DNA of 64,000 nt from Thiocapsa roseopersicina (GTDB lineage Bacteria > Pseudomonadota > Gammaproteobacteria > Chromatiales > Chromatiaceae). The first letter of the stretch is position 1. Every line of letters starts with the position of its first letter. A program made the position numbers and the translations under genes. The DNA is taken from assembly GCF_900106925.1 (NCBI RefSeq), contig NZ_FNNZ01000004.1, forward strand, positions 124,001-188,000. Direction: 5' to 3'. The notes under the pieces are model-generated. The model searched no databases. It worked only from the letters and a program-made list of their open reading frames with translations, and had not been told where the DNA came from. Of the stretch, positions 15,967 through 25,277 are shown piece by piece.

Positions 15967-16043
15967 TGGTGGCTACGCCCTGACTCGAACAGGGGACCCT
16001 CGCATTATGAGTGCGATGCTCTAACCAACTGAGCTACGTAGCC
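15967..16043 (-). tRNA. tRNA-Met (CAU), elongator
   Basis: The minus strand folds as a complete 77-base tRNA starting GGCTACGTAGCTCAGTTGG, with anticodon loop CTCATAA (CAU), T-arm GGTTCGA-like CTGTTCGAGTCAGGG and encoded 3' CCA. The body closely matches E. coli elongator tRNA-Met and lacks the C1:A72 mismatch of the initiator. A lysidine tRNA-Ile (CAU) is less likely given this match. Confidence 0.93.
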
Positions 16044-16120
16044 AAACAAGACGCGGAATAATACGTTCCAGACTCGGCGCCGTCAACCGCCGGAAATCCC
16101 CTAGGCTCCGGAGACTCGCC

Positions 16121-16195
16121 CGGTGCGTTATGCGTCATGTGTTGGAGTGGTTTGGCCGCGCCAGCTTCGACGACTGTCGGAGCTGGTGCGGTTTA
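16121..16195. repeat. Palindrome-ended intergenic repeat, partial copy 4a
   Basis: The right arm GGTGCGGTTTA is present (16185-16195) and the core has the hairpin GCCAGCTTCGAC/GTCGGAGCTGG, but the left arm is lost. It faces copy 4b as an inverted partner across the AT-rich spacer AAGTATTAAGAATACTAAATTC. Confidence 0.65.
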
Positions 16196-16217
16196 AAGTA
16201 TTAAGAATACTAAATTC

Positions 16218-16298
16218 TAAACCGCGTCTCACCGGGATCGAGGACATCTCCGAAGCCAAACGCAAAGTGAAAACTACGCATGTCGCTCTGGACGCGGT

Positions 16299-16301
<3 letters not shown>
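16218..16301. repeat. Palindrome-ended intergenic repeat, copy 4b
   Basis: TAAACCGCGTC (16218-16228) and GACGCGGTTTA (16291-16301) are a perfect 11-bp inverted repeat, 84 bp in all. Bases 16299-16301 form the TAA stop codon of ychF on the minus strand. Its core read on the minus strand aligns with the plus-strand core of other copies, so it is inverted relative to copy 4a. Confidence 0.8.
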
Positions 16302-17390
<1,089 letters not shown>

Positions 17391-17493
17391 GGCTGTTAGG
17401 GTCCGCTCGGAAAAACCCACGATTCTACAGGAGCCGGGGCGTCCTCGCCCCGGTTTTCAAGACATCGTTACCGGACGCCCGGCCGGCGGACGA

Positions 17494-18984
17494 TCAGTGC
17501 GTCTCCTTCGCCCCGCGGTTGTAGCGATCCTCGAAGCGCACGATGTCGTCCTCGCCGAGATAGCCCCCGGACTGGACCTCGATCAGCTCGAGCATGATGG
17601 TGCCCGGATTCTCCAAGCGATGCGATGAGCCGACCGGGATGTAGGTCGATTGATTCTCGGTGAGCAGAAACGTCTTGTCGTCGCAGGTCACCCGCGCGGT
17701 CCCCGAGACAACGATCCAATGCTCGGCACGATGGTGGTGCATCTGCAGCGACAGCGATTCGCCCGGCTTCACGATCAGTCGCTTCACCTGGTAGCGCGGC
17801 CCCTGCCCGATCGCCTCGTAGGAGCCCCAGGGACGATGGACCCGCTGGTGGTGGCGATACTCGTTGCGCTGCTCATGCTGCAGGAACTGGGTCACCGCCT
17901 TGACGTCCTGCGCATGCTCTTTGGACACGACCAGGACCGCATCCGGGGTCTCGACCACGATCAGATCCTCGACCCCGACGGCGGCGAGCATCCGGTGATG
18001 GGCGATCAGCAGATTGTTGCGGGCATCGTGGACGAAGGCATCGCCGTCGAGCACATTGCCGGCCGCGTCCTGATCACGGACCTCCCAGAGCGCCGACCAG
18101 GCGCCGACGTCGGACCAGCCGACGTCCAAGGGCACGACCACCGCGGGCGGATTGGCACCCCCGGTGTCGCGGGCCAGAGGCTCCATCACGGCGTAGTCGA
18201 TGGAATCGCCCGGACAGGCGCCGAAGTGATCCGCGTCGAGACGGAGAAAGTCCCCGTCGTGCGTGGCCGCTTCGAAGGCTTTCGCCACGGCTTGGGAGAT
18301 ATCCGGACGGAACCGCTCGATCAACCCGAGCCAGAGCGATGCACGCAGGACGAAGATGCCGCTGTTCCACAGGTATTGGCCTGACTCCAGATAGTCCTCG
18401 GCCGTCTCGGCATCCGGTTTCTCGACAAAGCCGTTGAGCAGATAGGCGTTGCCGGAGAGCCCCTCGACCTCATAGGCCCGACCCTGCCGGATATAGCCGT
18501 AACCCGTCTCGGGCTTGCTCGGAACGATCCCAAAGGTGACCACCGCGCCCTCGCGCGCGATCACGCAGGCATCGGCGACGGAAGCTCGGAAACCGACCTC
18601 GTTGCGGATGGTATGGTCGGCCGGCATCACCAGCAGGACCGGGTCCGTACCGCCTCGGGTTGCAGCAAGAGCCGCCAGAGTCAGTGCCGGCGCGGTATTG
18701 CGGCCCTTGGGCTCGAGGATGATCTCCGCCGGACGCCGCCCCAACACGCGGAATTGCTCGGCGACCAAGAAGCGGTGTGACTCGTTGCAGACCACGATGG
18801 GATCGATCTGGCCTACCGCCTGGCGCGGATGCTCCTCGTCGAGCCCGTCGAGGCGACGCACCGTCTCCTGAAGCATGGTGTGCTCGCTGGTGAGCGCCAA
18901 AAACTGCTTCGGGTAGGCCTCTCGCGAGAGCGGCCAGAGCCGCGTTCCCGAGCCACCGGAAAGGATGACGGGTTGTAATGGCAT
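17494..18984 (-). CDS. manC: Mannose-1-phosphate guanylyltransferase / mannose-6-phosphate isomerase
   Basis: This bifunctional enzyme makes GDP-mannose for polysaccharides: the N-terminal GT-A domain transfers GMP to mannose-1-phosphate and the C-terminal cupin isomerises fructose-6-phosphate. The 496-residue protein has the nucleotidyltransferase motif SGGSGTRLWPLSREAYPKQF near residue 8, FVEKPDAETAEDYL, and the type II PMI cupin motif HHHRAEHWIVVSGTARVTCD near the end. ATG 18984 is used; an upstream start adds six residues. It stands alone, with ychF downstream and no polysaccharide genes in the window. Confidence 0.94.
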   Translation of the reverse strand: MPLQPVILSGGSGTRLWPLSREAYPKQFLALTSEHTMLQETVRRLDGLDEEHPRQAVGQIDPIVVCNESHRFLVAEQFRVLGRRPAEIILEPKGRNTAPALTLAALAATRGGTDPVLLVMPADHTIRNEVGFRASVADACVIAREGAVVTFGIVPSKPETGYGYIRQGRAYEVEGLSGNAYLLNGFVEKPDAETAEDYLESGQYLWNSGIFVLRASLWLGLIERFRPDISQAVAKAFEAATHDGDFLRLDADHFGACPGDSIDYAVMEPLARDTGGANPPAVVVPLDVGWSDVGAWSALWEVRDQDAAGNVLDGDAFVHDARNNLLIAHHRMLAAVGVEDLIVVETPDAVLVVSKEHAQDVKAVTQFLQHEQRNEYRHHQRVHRPWGSYEAIGQGPRYQVKRLIVKPGESLSLQMHHHRAEHWIVVSGTARVTCDDKTFLLTENQSTYIPVGSSHRLENPGTIMLELIEVQSGGYLGEDDIVRFEDRYNRGAKETH

Positions 18985-19268
18985 CGACGCACTCCTGGTC
19001 AAGGATTCCGGATCGTTTACAAGCCTCCAAGATTAACGCAATTCGGCCGACTCGACCTCCGAAGACGTCTGCTCGACCTCGATCGTCAGACCGACCCGTC
19101 GCGCCGGCGTGCGCTTGCAACGTGCGCCGAGCACGCCGTCCTCGCCGGTGAGCGGGATCGCGCGTGGTTGCATCTTCCCCGCGACCGCCTCACCTGTGCC
19201 GTCAAGGAGAGTCTCGGGCAACTGCCCTCGGACATGCGCATGAACACCGAGTCAACCAGAGATCCAAG

Positions 19269-20081
19269 ATGACACCCGACCCGAATCTGATCGGCGACCT
19301 CCTGCGCGAAGCCGCAGCCACCGAGATCATGCCCCGCTTTCACAGTATCCTCGCCGAGCGCAAAGCCGACGGCAGCCTGGTGACCGAGGCGGATCTCGCG
19401 ACTCAGGCACGGATCGTCGCAGCCATCGCGCGGGAGTTCCCGAGCACACCGCTGTTGGGCGAGGAGATGACCGCGGAGGATCAACGCCGCCTCCTCGCCG
19501 AGGCCGACGCCGGCGTCTGGATCCTGGATCCGCTCGACGGAACCGGCAACTACGCCAGCGGATTTCCCGGTTTTTCGATCTCCTTAGCCTTCGTCGAGCG
19601 CGGACAGGCCATGTTGGGCGTCATCTACGACCCGGTGCGCGACGAGTGTTTCTCCGCCGTGCGCGGAGGGGGTGCGACGCTCAACGGCGAATCCATCCGC
19701 CCCTTCGCACCCGGGCCGAATCTCGGCGATTGCCTGGCGATGATCGACATGAAACGTCTCCCGCCAGAGCGCATTCCAGCACTATTTCGGCCCGGCGGCT
19801 TCCGCTCCCAGAGAAACCTCGGCTCGGTCGCGCTGGACTGGTGCTGGTTGGCCGCGGGCCGTTACCAACTCTATCTGCACGGCGGCCAGAAACTCTGGGA
19901 CTATGCCGCGGGGCATCTGATCGCCTCCGAGGCCGGCGCCGCCTCGCGGCTCTACACCGATCGAGGCGCCACGGAGGCCACGGAGCTCGACCTGTCCCCG
20001 AGACTCGCCGTCGCGGCGTCCGACGACGCACTGCTGCATCGTTGGCTCGATTTCGTCGGCCTGCCGATGCACGCGACCTGA
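19269..20081 (+). CDS. Inositol monophosphatase family phosphatase
   Basis: A Mg-dependent phosphatase of the inositol monophosphatase superfamily (inositol-1-phosphatase, CysQ, HisN-type histidinol phosphatase or fructose bisphosphatase relatives). The 270-residue protein shows metal motifs LLGEEM, WILDPLDGTGNYASG (about residues 82-96) and the C-terminal LWDYAAGHLIASEAGA. The ATG at 19269 is chosen because the upstream part of the frame has no homology pattern. It is divergent from manC and 64 bp before the Sel1 gene. The substrate is not clear from the sequence. Confidence 0.88.
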   Translation: MTPDPNLIGDLLREAAATEIMPRFHSILAERKADGSLVTEADLATQARIVAAIAREFPSTPLLGEEMTAEDQRRLLAEADAGVWILDPLDGTGNYASGFPGFSISLAFVERGQAMLGVIYDPVRDECFSAVRGGGATLNGESIRPFAPGPNLGDCLAMIDMKRLPPERIPALFRPGGFRSQRNLGSVALDWCWLAAGRYQLYLHGGQKLWDYAAGHLIASEAGAASRLYTDRGATEATELDLSPRLAVAASDDALLHRWLDFVGLPMHAT

Positions 20082-20145
20082 GCGGGACACGCCATCGCGG
20101 GGACGCGCCCGCATCCACCGACACCATCACGACGAGGAATCCTCC

Positions 20146-20589
20146 ATGACCGAAGAGATCAGCGACCTTGACATGGCCCTGTCGAGCGGCATTACCGCCT
20201 TCGAATACAAACAATTCTCCCGCGCGGCGGGCCTCCTCTCCCCGCTCGCCGAGCAGGGCATCCCGGACGCCCAGTATCGGGTCGCCATCATGGCCCAGAA
20301 CGGCCTCGGCATGCTGCCCAACCCGCTGCTCGCCTACACCGCCATGAAGCGCGCAGCGGAAGCCGGCCTCGCCCTCGCCCAACACGGGCTCGCCTTCATG
20401 TATATGGAGGGCGAATGCACCGACAAGAATCCGGAAAAGGCCGTGCATTGGTTCAAGAAGGCCGCCGAACAGGGCTTGGTCGGCTCCCTCACCACGCTTG
20501 CCATGATGTACGAGCAAGGCCACGGCGTGGAAAAGGATCTCGACGAGGCCAATCGGCTCTATCGGCTTGCGGGTTTCGACGAACGTTGA
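20146..20589 (+). CDS. Sel1-repeat (SEL1-like TPR) protein
   Basis: The 147-residue protein is made of Sel1-like repeats of about 36 residues: PLAEQGIPDAQYRVAIMAQNG, AAEAGLALAQHGLAFMYMEG and AAEQGLVGSLTTLAMMYEQG. There is no signal peptide. Sel1 repeats form a superhelix for protein-protein contacts; the partner is unknown. It lies downstream of the phosphatase gene in the same direction and 123 bp before tRNA-Leu. Confidence 0.87.
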   Translation: MTEEISDLDMALSSGITAFEYKQFSRAAGLLSPLAEQGIPDAQYRVAIMAQNGLGMLPNPLLAYTAMKRAAEAGLALAQHGLAFMYMEGECTDKNPEKAVHWFKKAAEQGLVGSLTTLAMMYEQGHGVEKDLDEANRLYRLAGFDER

Positions 20590-20711
20590 TCCGGGCCGAG
20601 GGGATCGTACGGCTCGACGCCGCTGCGAGCATACCGACTGGGGAGCATCCACGGGCTTCTCCGACGGGGTACCCATCATCACGGACAGCGGGTATACTGC
20701 ACAGCTGCGTT

Positions 20712-20798
20712 GCCGGGGTGGCGAAATTGGTAGACGCATCAGACTCAAAATCTGACGGGAGCGATCCCATGCCGGTTCGAGTCCGGCCCTCGGTACCA
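20712..20798 (+). tRNA. tRNA-Leu (CAA)
   Basis: An 87-base class II tRNA: GCCGGGGTGGCGAAATTGGT start, anticodon loop CTCAAAA (CAA, reading UUG), a variable arm GGGAGCGATCCCAT, T-arm CCGGTTCGAGTCCGG and encoded CCA. The length and variable arm are typical of tRNA-Leu. Confidence 0.95.
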
Positions 20799-20810
20799 AT
20801 CAAAGACAAA

Positions 20811-20840
20811 GGGTTAGGCGAAAAACCTAACCCTTTTTTT
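20811..20840 (+). terminator. Intrinsic terminator of tRNA-Leu
   Basis: GGGTTAGG (20811-20818) pairs with CCTAACCC (about 20826-20833) over a CGAAAAA loop and is followed by seven T. It begins 12 bp after the tRNA 3' end and should stop tRNA-Leu transcription. Confidence 0.92.
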
Positions 20841-20922
20841 GTTAAGCGAAGATATGCGGGGAACCCCCGGGGAACATCCGCTCACGCCGCCGACGTAGCC
20901 ACGCCCCGGGATCCGCTCGGGG

Positions 20923-21537
20923 TCAAACCCTCGAAAGGTTGTGAATGGCGGCGACAGCCGCTTTCCCGGCGGCATCGATATCGGCTTCGCGTCCGGCCAA
21001 GGTCAGGCGTCCGAAAGCGCCGACCGCACGCACGTCGATGAGCGTCACGTTCGACGCCTTCTCCGCCTCGTTGGCGGCGTAAACGACATAGCCGGCGGGT
21101 TCGGTCTCCAGGAAGAACATGCTCTGGCCGGGCAGGATCATGGATCCGCGTCGATCCTGCCGATTGATCAGGACCGCGTGGTCGGGCGTGATCGAGCGGA
21201 TCGTTTCTTTCCAAGCGATCCGACAGGACTTGCGGGCGCCCTCGGTCGTATCGAGCGCGTTCAAGACTGCTCGACCGGCGTCCATGACGTCGCTCTGATC
21301 GCGGTGGTGGATAACCATGGACCCGAAGGCGCGCTCGACGACCTGCTGCCCCAGATGGACCCGCGTCGCCTTCAGTGCGATATCCGTCAGACGATGGACC
21401 GCCATCCCTGGCGCGACTTCGATCCAGAGACAGGCATCGCCCGGCACAGGCAGGAAGCCTTGCGAGACGGTACCTAAATACTCGGCGAGCTGCGGCTGAA
21501 GCGAATCGATGAAGACGTAGGTCCGAAGCTCGATCAT
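20923..21537 (-). CDS. Tandem-BMC shell protein, CsoS1D-like
   Basis: This 204-residue protein contains two bacterial-microcompartment (BMC) domains, about residues 15-97 and 137-200. The second has [20 protein letters not shown] and [20 protein letters not shown]; the first has [18 protein letters not shown] and [20 protein letters not shown]. The whole pattern resembles CsoS1D, the gated trimeric shell protein of alpha-carboxysomes. No carboxysome gene (rubisco, csoS2, csoS3) is nearby. The ATG at 21537 overlaps the stop of the preceding broken glycosylase gene (ATGA), so it is part of the glgC-like transcript. It may serve a carboxysome encoded elsewhere; that is inference. Confidence 0.78.
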   Translation of the reverse strand: MIELRTYVFIDSLQPQLAEYLGTVSQGFLPVPGDACLWIEVAPGMAVHRLTDIALKATRVHLGQQVVERAFGSMVIHHRDQSDVMDAGRAVLNALDTTEGARKSCRIAWKETIRSITPDHAVLINRQDRRGSMILPGQSMFFLETEPAGYVVYAANEAEKASNVTLIDVRAVGAFGRLTLAGREADIDAAGKAAVAAIHNLSRV

Positions 21538-22262
21538 GGGGTCTCTTCCGATGCTGCTGTCCCGCGCCGACGCCTCTGCGACATGCGCGATAAATTGGAT
21601 GAATCCGAGGCACTCGCCGCTGCCGCGGCGCAGGCCCGGCGCAGTGCGCAACGCTCGCATGCGGGACGTGTCCGACAGACCTCTTTGCCCTGCGACACGA
21701 TGAGCGCATGGTACTCCTTGAGCATTGGCACGTCAGGGCCGAGTGCCTGCTCGAAGGCGCGACGAATGCCCTAGTAGGTCTCCCCGCCGGCGAGCAGACC
21801 CAGTCGTTCGAAGATCCGGCGCGTATAGGCATCGACGACGAAGACGGGGCGGTCGAATGCATACAGGAGGATATCGTCCGCGGTCTCGGGGCCGATCCCT
21901 TTGATCGCCAGGAGCCGAGCGCGCAGATCGGGCGTCGCCAGTGCATCCAGGCCCGGATGACCGCCGGCCTGCAGATACGCCTCGCAAAACGCCCGGACCC
22001 GCTGCGACTTGACGTTGAAATAGCCGGAGGGTCGCAGCGCATCGGCGAGCTCGAGCGGATCCAGGGCGAGGATCGACTCAGCGCCGAGCGGGATGCGCGA
22101 GCGCAGACGCTCCAATGCGCGCTCGACGTTCGTCCAGGCGGTATTTTGCGTCAGGATCGCCCCGATCATCACCTCGAACGCGGTCTGCGCGGGCCACCAG
22201 TCCTGCTCGCCGAAGACGTCGAGCAGCCTCGCATAGACAGCTCTCAGCGCCTCGGCGTCCAC
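21534..22262 (-). pseudogene. HhH-GPD DNA glycosylase (endonuclease III/MagIII-like) split by an amber codon
   Basis: The minus strand encodes a helix-hairpin-helix glycosylase of about 242 codons: FEVMIGAILTQNTAWTNVER, the HhH AIKGIGPETADDILLYA with catalytic-type aspartate in VVDAYTRR, and the C-terminal iron-sulfur cysteines [17 protein letters not shown] single in-frame TAG (21771-21773) follows GLLAGGETY; the same frame continues [20 protein letters not shown], which is conserved in the family. The Lys of endonuclease III is replaced (GPETAD), as in 3-methyladenine glycosylase relatives. The start is a GTG immediately after the glgC-like stop. Loss of function, readthrough or a sequencing error are all possible. 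Confidence 0.85.
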
Positions 22263-23507
22263 TCAGGGAATCTTGGTGACGACCACCACCCCCTTCTCGG
22301 AGACGGTGAAGCGCTCGCGGTCGGCCTTCAGATCGTGACCGATCTGCATCCGCGGCGGGATCTCCACGTCCTTCTCGACGATGCAGTTGCGTAGATGCGC
22401 GCCCTGCCCGACCGTCACGCCGCTGAAGAGGATGGAAGCCTCGACGATGGCCCCGTCCTGCACCCGCACCTTCGGAAAAAGCACCGAATGATTGACCCCG
22501 CCGCCGCTGATCACGGTGCCCGCAGCCAACATGGAGTTGACGAAGATACCCTCGTTCCCGCTCGTCGCGCCCGGGACCGTACGGGCCGGCGGATACTGGC
22601 CTTGGTAGGTGTGGATGTTCCAGTCGGCCTGATAGAGATCCAGAGGCGGCTCGGCACGTAAAAGGGCCATATTCGCCTGGTAATAGGCGTCGATCGAGGC
22701 AAGATCGCACCAGTAGCGATCCGGGGTTACTCGCCCGCGGTCCTGGCCGAAACGATAGGCGACGACGCGATGATCCGCGACGACGGGTGCGACGATATCC
22801 AGGGCCAGATCCGTATCGGCAACCGCGCCTTCATCGCGGCGCGCCTGATCCAGACGCGCCATCTCTTCGAGCAGAAAACCACGGTCGAAGACATAGACAC
22901 CCATGGTCTCCAAGCGCTCGGTCTCGTCCGGCGGCGGCGCGGCAAGCGTATTCTCGACCGGCGCCGCAGCCGGTCGACTGAAACCGGCGATGCGCTCGTC
23001 CTCGGTCAGCTCCACACGCGCCTGTGTGCCGGAGCCACGCCCGTTGACCGCACGTACCGCGACGGTGATCTGCGCCTTCGACTCGGTATGCGCGCGCACC
23101 AGCTCGGCATAATCCATGCGGTAGACGGCACCCCCGTCCAAGACCAGGATCTGGCTGGCGCGGCTGCGCTCGATCAGATAGCGATTCTGACGGATGGCAT
23201 CGAAGGGACCGGCGTACCACTCCTGACTCTCGCGCATCTGCGGCGGGACCGGGGTGATGAACTCGCGCAGCTCCGGATTGAAGATCGACCAGCCATCGCG
23301 CAGATGTTTATGCAGTGAGTGACTCTTGTACTGGGTCAGCACCAGGACCTGTCGCAATCCGGAATGCAGACAGTTGGCCAAGGTGAAGTCGATCACGCGA
23401 AACTTGCCCCCGAAGGGCACGGCCGCTTTCGTGCGGTGCTCCGTCAGCGGAGCGGGGCCCGCACCGCGATCGATGGCAAGGACAAGAATAAGCGTCTCGG
23501 TAGGCAT
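22263..23507 (-). CDS. glgC: GlgC-like protein with degenerate catalytic motifs
   Basis: By overall sequence this 414-residue protein is an ADP-glucose pyrophosphorylase homologue (glycogen synthesis): AAVPFGGKFRVIDFTLANC, WYAGPFDAIRQN, DRYWCDLASIDAYYQANM and a C-terminal left-handed beta-helix (VNHSVLFPKVRVQDGAIVEA). Key catalytic motifs are changed. The LAGGRGTRL loop reads LAIDRGAGP (residues 10-18); the GDHIY motif with the catalytic Asp reads GGAVY (Gly126 at that place); the sugar-phosphate lysine motif EKP reads SRP (Arg178). It is therefore probably a regulatory or scaffold subunit, or decaying; a functional GlgC should exist elsewhere. It heads a transcript with the broken glycosylase and the BMC gene. 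Confidence 0.82.
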   Translation of the reverse strand: MPTETLILVLAIDRGAGPAPLTEHRTKAAVPFGGKFRVIDFTLANCLHSGLRQVLVLTQYKSHSLHKHLRDGWSIFNPELREFITPVPPQMRESQEWYAGPFDAIRQNRYLIERSRASQILVLDGGAVYRMDYAELVRAHTESKAQITVAVRAVNGRGSGTQARVELTEDERIAGFSRPAAAPVENTLAAPPPDETERLETMGVYVFDRGFLLEEMARLDQARRDEGAVADTDLALDIVAPVVADHRVVAYRFGQDRGRVTPDRYWCDLASIDAYYQANMALLRAEPPLDLYQADWNIHTYQGQYPPARTVPGATSGNEGIFVNSMLAAGTVISGGGVNHSVLFPKVRVQDGAIVEASILFSGVTVGQGAHLRNCIVEKDVEIPPRMQIGHDLKADRERFTVSEKGVVVVTKIP

Positions 23508-23553
23508 AGCGCAGCGGAATCACCGACGGGACCCCTCGTCCCGCCGCACAGTC

Positions 23554-23638
23554 TAAACCGCACCGAGTGCGGTATGCGATGTTTTTGGATGGGATCGGCC
23601 CCGGCAGACTTGACGACCGCTGGAGCTGGCGCGGTTTA
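23554..23638. repeat. Palindrome-ended intergenic repeat, copy 5
   Basis: TAAACCGCACC (23554-23564) and GGCGCGGTTTA (23628-23638) are inverted repeats with one mismatch. The core TGCGGTATGCGATG...TGGATGGGATCGGCCCCGG is nearly identical to the reverse complement of copy 6b at 36388-36472. A solitary left arm TAAACCGCGCC follows at 23662-23672 after an AT-rich spacer, apparently a truncated second copy. Confidence 0.8.
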
Positions 23639-23703
23639 AGAGATTAAAAATTATAAAATTTTAAACCGCGCCCCCGCTAATCGAGACGGTCGAGGCACGC
23701 GCA

Positions 23704-24459
23704 TCAGGATCCCGCAGCCACCGCCGCATCGATCACGCCCTTCATGTCCCGAACAGCTTGATCGAGACCCGAGAAGATGGCGCGGGCGATGATGGCATGT
23801 CCGATATTGAGCTCGCGCACGCCCGGAATGGCTGCGATCGCCTTGACGTTGTGGTAATCGAGACCGTGTCCGGCGTTGACCTGCAAACCGAGAGAGATCC
23901 CGAGGTTCACCGCGCGTCGAATGCGGGCCAGCTCATCGGCGCGCGCCGATGCGGTCTCGGCGTCGGCATAGTGCCCCGTGTGGATCTCGATCACGGGCGC
24001 ACCGACGGCATGCGCGGCCTCGATCTGTTCCGGATCGGCGTCGATGAACAGCGAGACACGGATCCCGGACTCGGCCAGGCGCGCGCAAAAATCACGAAGG
24101 TGCGGCCGATTCCCGTACACGTCCAAGCCGCCTTCCGTGGTGAGCTCCTCGCGACGCTCCGGCACCAGGCAGCAATCGGCCGGTTTCAGCCGGCAGGCGA
24201 TGTCTCCCATCTCGGCGGTCGCCGCCATCTCGAGATTCATACGGGTCTGCAGGATGCCGCAAAGCAGCTCGACATCGCGCTCCTGGATGTGGCGACGATC
24301 CTCGCGCAGATGCAGCGTGATCGAGTCGGCGCCCGCCTGCTCGGCAACCAGGGCGGCCTGGATCGGCTCCGGATAACGCGTCCCGCGGGCACGGCGAATG
24401 GTCGCGACATGATCGATGTTGACGCCGAGCAGGACCCCGGCAGCGGTTTGACTGGTCAA
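23704..24459 (-). CDS. pdxJ: Pyridoxine 5'-phosphate synthase
   Basis: PdxJ condenses 3-amino-2-oxopropyl phosphate with deoxyxylulose phosphate in the last ring-forming step of vitamin B6 synthesis. The 251-residue TIM barrel has [19 protein letters not shown] near residue 12, [36 protein letters not shown] and [14 protein letters not shown], which hold the phosphate-binding and catalytic Glu/His residues. The ATG overlaps the recO stop by 4 bp. It is the last gene of the lepA-to-pdxJ operon. Confidence 0.96.
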   Translation of the reverse strand: MTSQTAAGVLLGVNIDHVATIRRARGTRYPEPIQAALVAEQAGADSITLHLREDRRHIQERDVELLCGILQTRMNLEMAATAEMGDIACRLKPADCCLVPERREELTTEGGLDVYGNRPHLRDFCARLAESGIRVSLFIDADPEQIEAAHAVGAPVIEIHTGHYADAETASARADELARIRRAVNLGISLGLQVNAGHGLDYHNVKAIAAIPGVRELNIGHAIIARAIFSGLDQAVRDMKGVIDAAVAAGS

Positions 24460-25268
24460 GATTCAAGACTCCGATTCGTGATTCCGATAGGCGTCGAGTC
24501 GCGCGACGTGCCCGGCCTCTGTTCCGAACCCGATCCGGGTACCGGGCTCGGGACGGACGCGACGGCAAAGCGCCGAAAGAGCTCACGGCTTTTCAACGGA
24601 CGCCCACCCAGGTAAGGCTCCAGAAGGCGTCGCAGAAGTGCCCGCGCCTCGCGCAGCTGATGCGAGGCCAAGCGATCGCCCTGCGCCAATGCGAGCAAGG
24701 TCGCGCCGGATACGCGCTCGGCGCGATCATCCGGCTGCGCCTGCAACATGCCCCGTCCGGGGACCAGCACATAGACCCCGTCGGGCACGACCGGCCGATC
24801 GCAGTCGGCCTCGACATCCAAAGCGAGCGCATAGCCCAGCTCGTCGAGCAGCCGAATCTCGAACTGCCGGAGCAGGCTTTCAAGGTCGTCGCCGCCCGCC
24901 AAACCCATAAGCGCGGCATGATAGAAGGCGAACAGCGGATCGTGCGGATCATCGCGACCGAGCAGGCGAACCAGCAGCTCGTTGAGATAAAAGCCGCACA
25001 GCAGCGGGCGCCCGTGAAGACCGATCGCCGGCCCGGCAGCCTCGACCCGCGTCAGGGTCAAGACCTCGCCGCGGCCGACGGCATCCAACCACAGGGGCTG
25101 GAACGGCTGGAGCACGGCACTGGTCGGATGGCGCGCTCGGCGGGCACCCTTGGCGATCGCGGGGAATCGCCCTCGCCCGGCGGCGAAGACCTCGAGCAGG
25201 AGACTGGTGTTGCCGTAATCGCGCCGATGCAGCACGAAGGCCTGAAACAAAGACCCGCGAGCGTTCAC
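24456..25268 (-). CDS. recO: DNA repair protein RecO
   Basis: RecO binds SSB and helps RecR load RecA at gaps. The 270-residue protein has the N-terminal OB fold ([20 protein letters not shown] near residue 9; [18 protein letters not shown]) and the helical part with [17 protein letters not shown] and the leucine-rich [15 protein letters not shown]. The tail after FRRFAV ([15 protein letters not shown]) is an additional flexible region. It lies 9 bp after era and overlaps pdxJ. Confidence 0.94.
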   Translation of the reverse strand: MNARGSLFQAFVLHRRDYGNTSLLLEVFAAGRGRFPAIAKGARRARHPTSAVLQPFQPLWLDAVGRGEVLTLTRVEAAGPAIGLHGRPLLCGFYLNELLVRLLGRDDPHDPLFAFYHAALMGLAGGDDLESLLRQFEIRLLDELGYALALDVEADCDRPVVPDGVYVLVPGRGMLQAQPDDRAERVSGATLLALAQGDRLASHQLREARALLRRLLEPYLGGRPLKSRELFRRFAVASVPSPVPGSGSEQRPGTSRDSTPIGITNRSLES

Positions 25269-25277
25269 GGCACGGAC

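Noticed and set aside
21771-21773. TAG as a recoded pyrrolysine or selenocysteine-type codon
   Set aside because: There is no sign of recoding machinery in the window and the family has no special residue here; loss of function or error is simpler.
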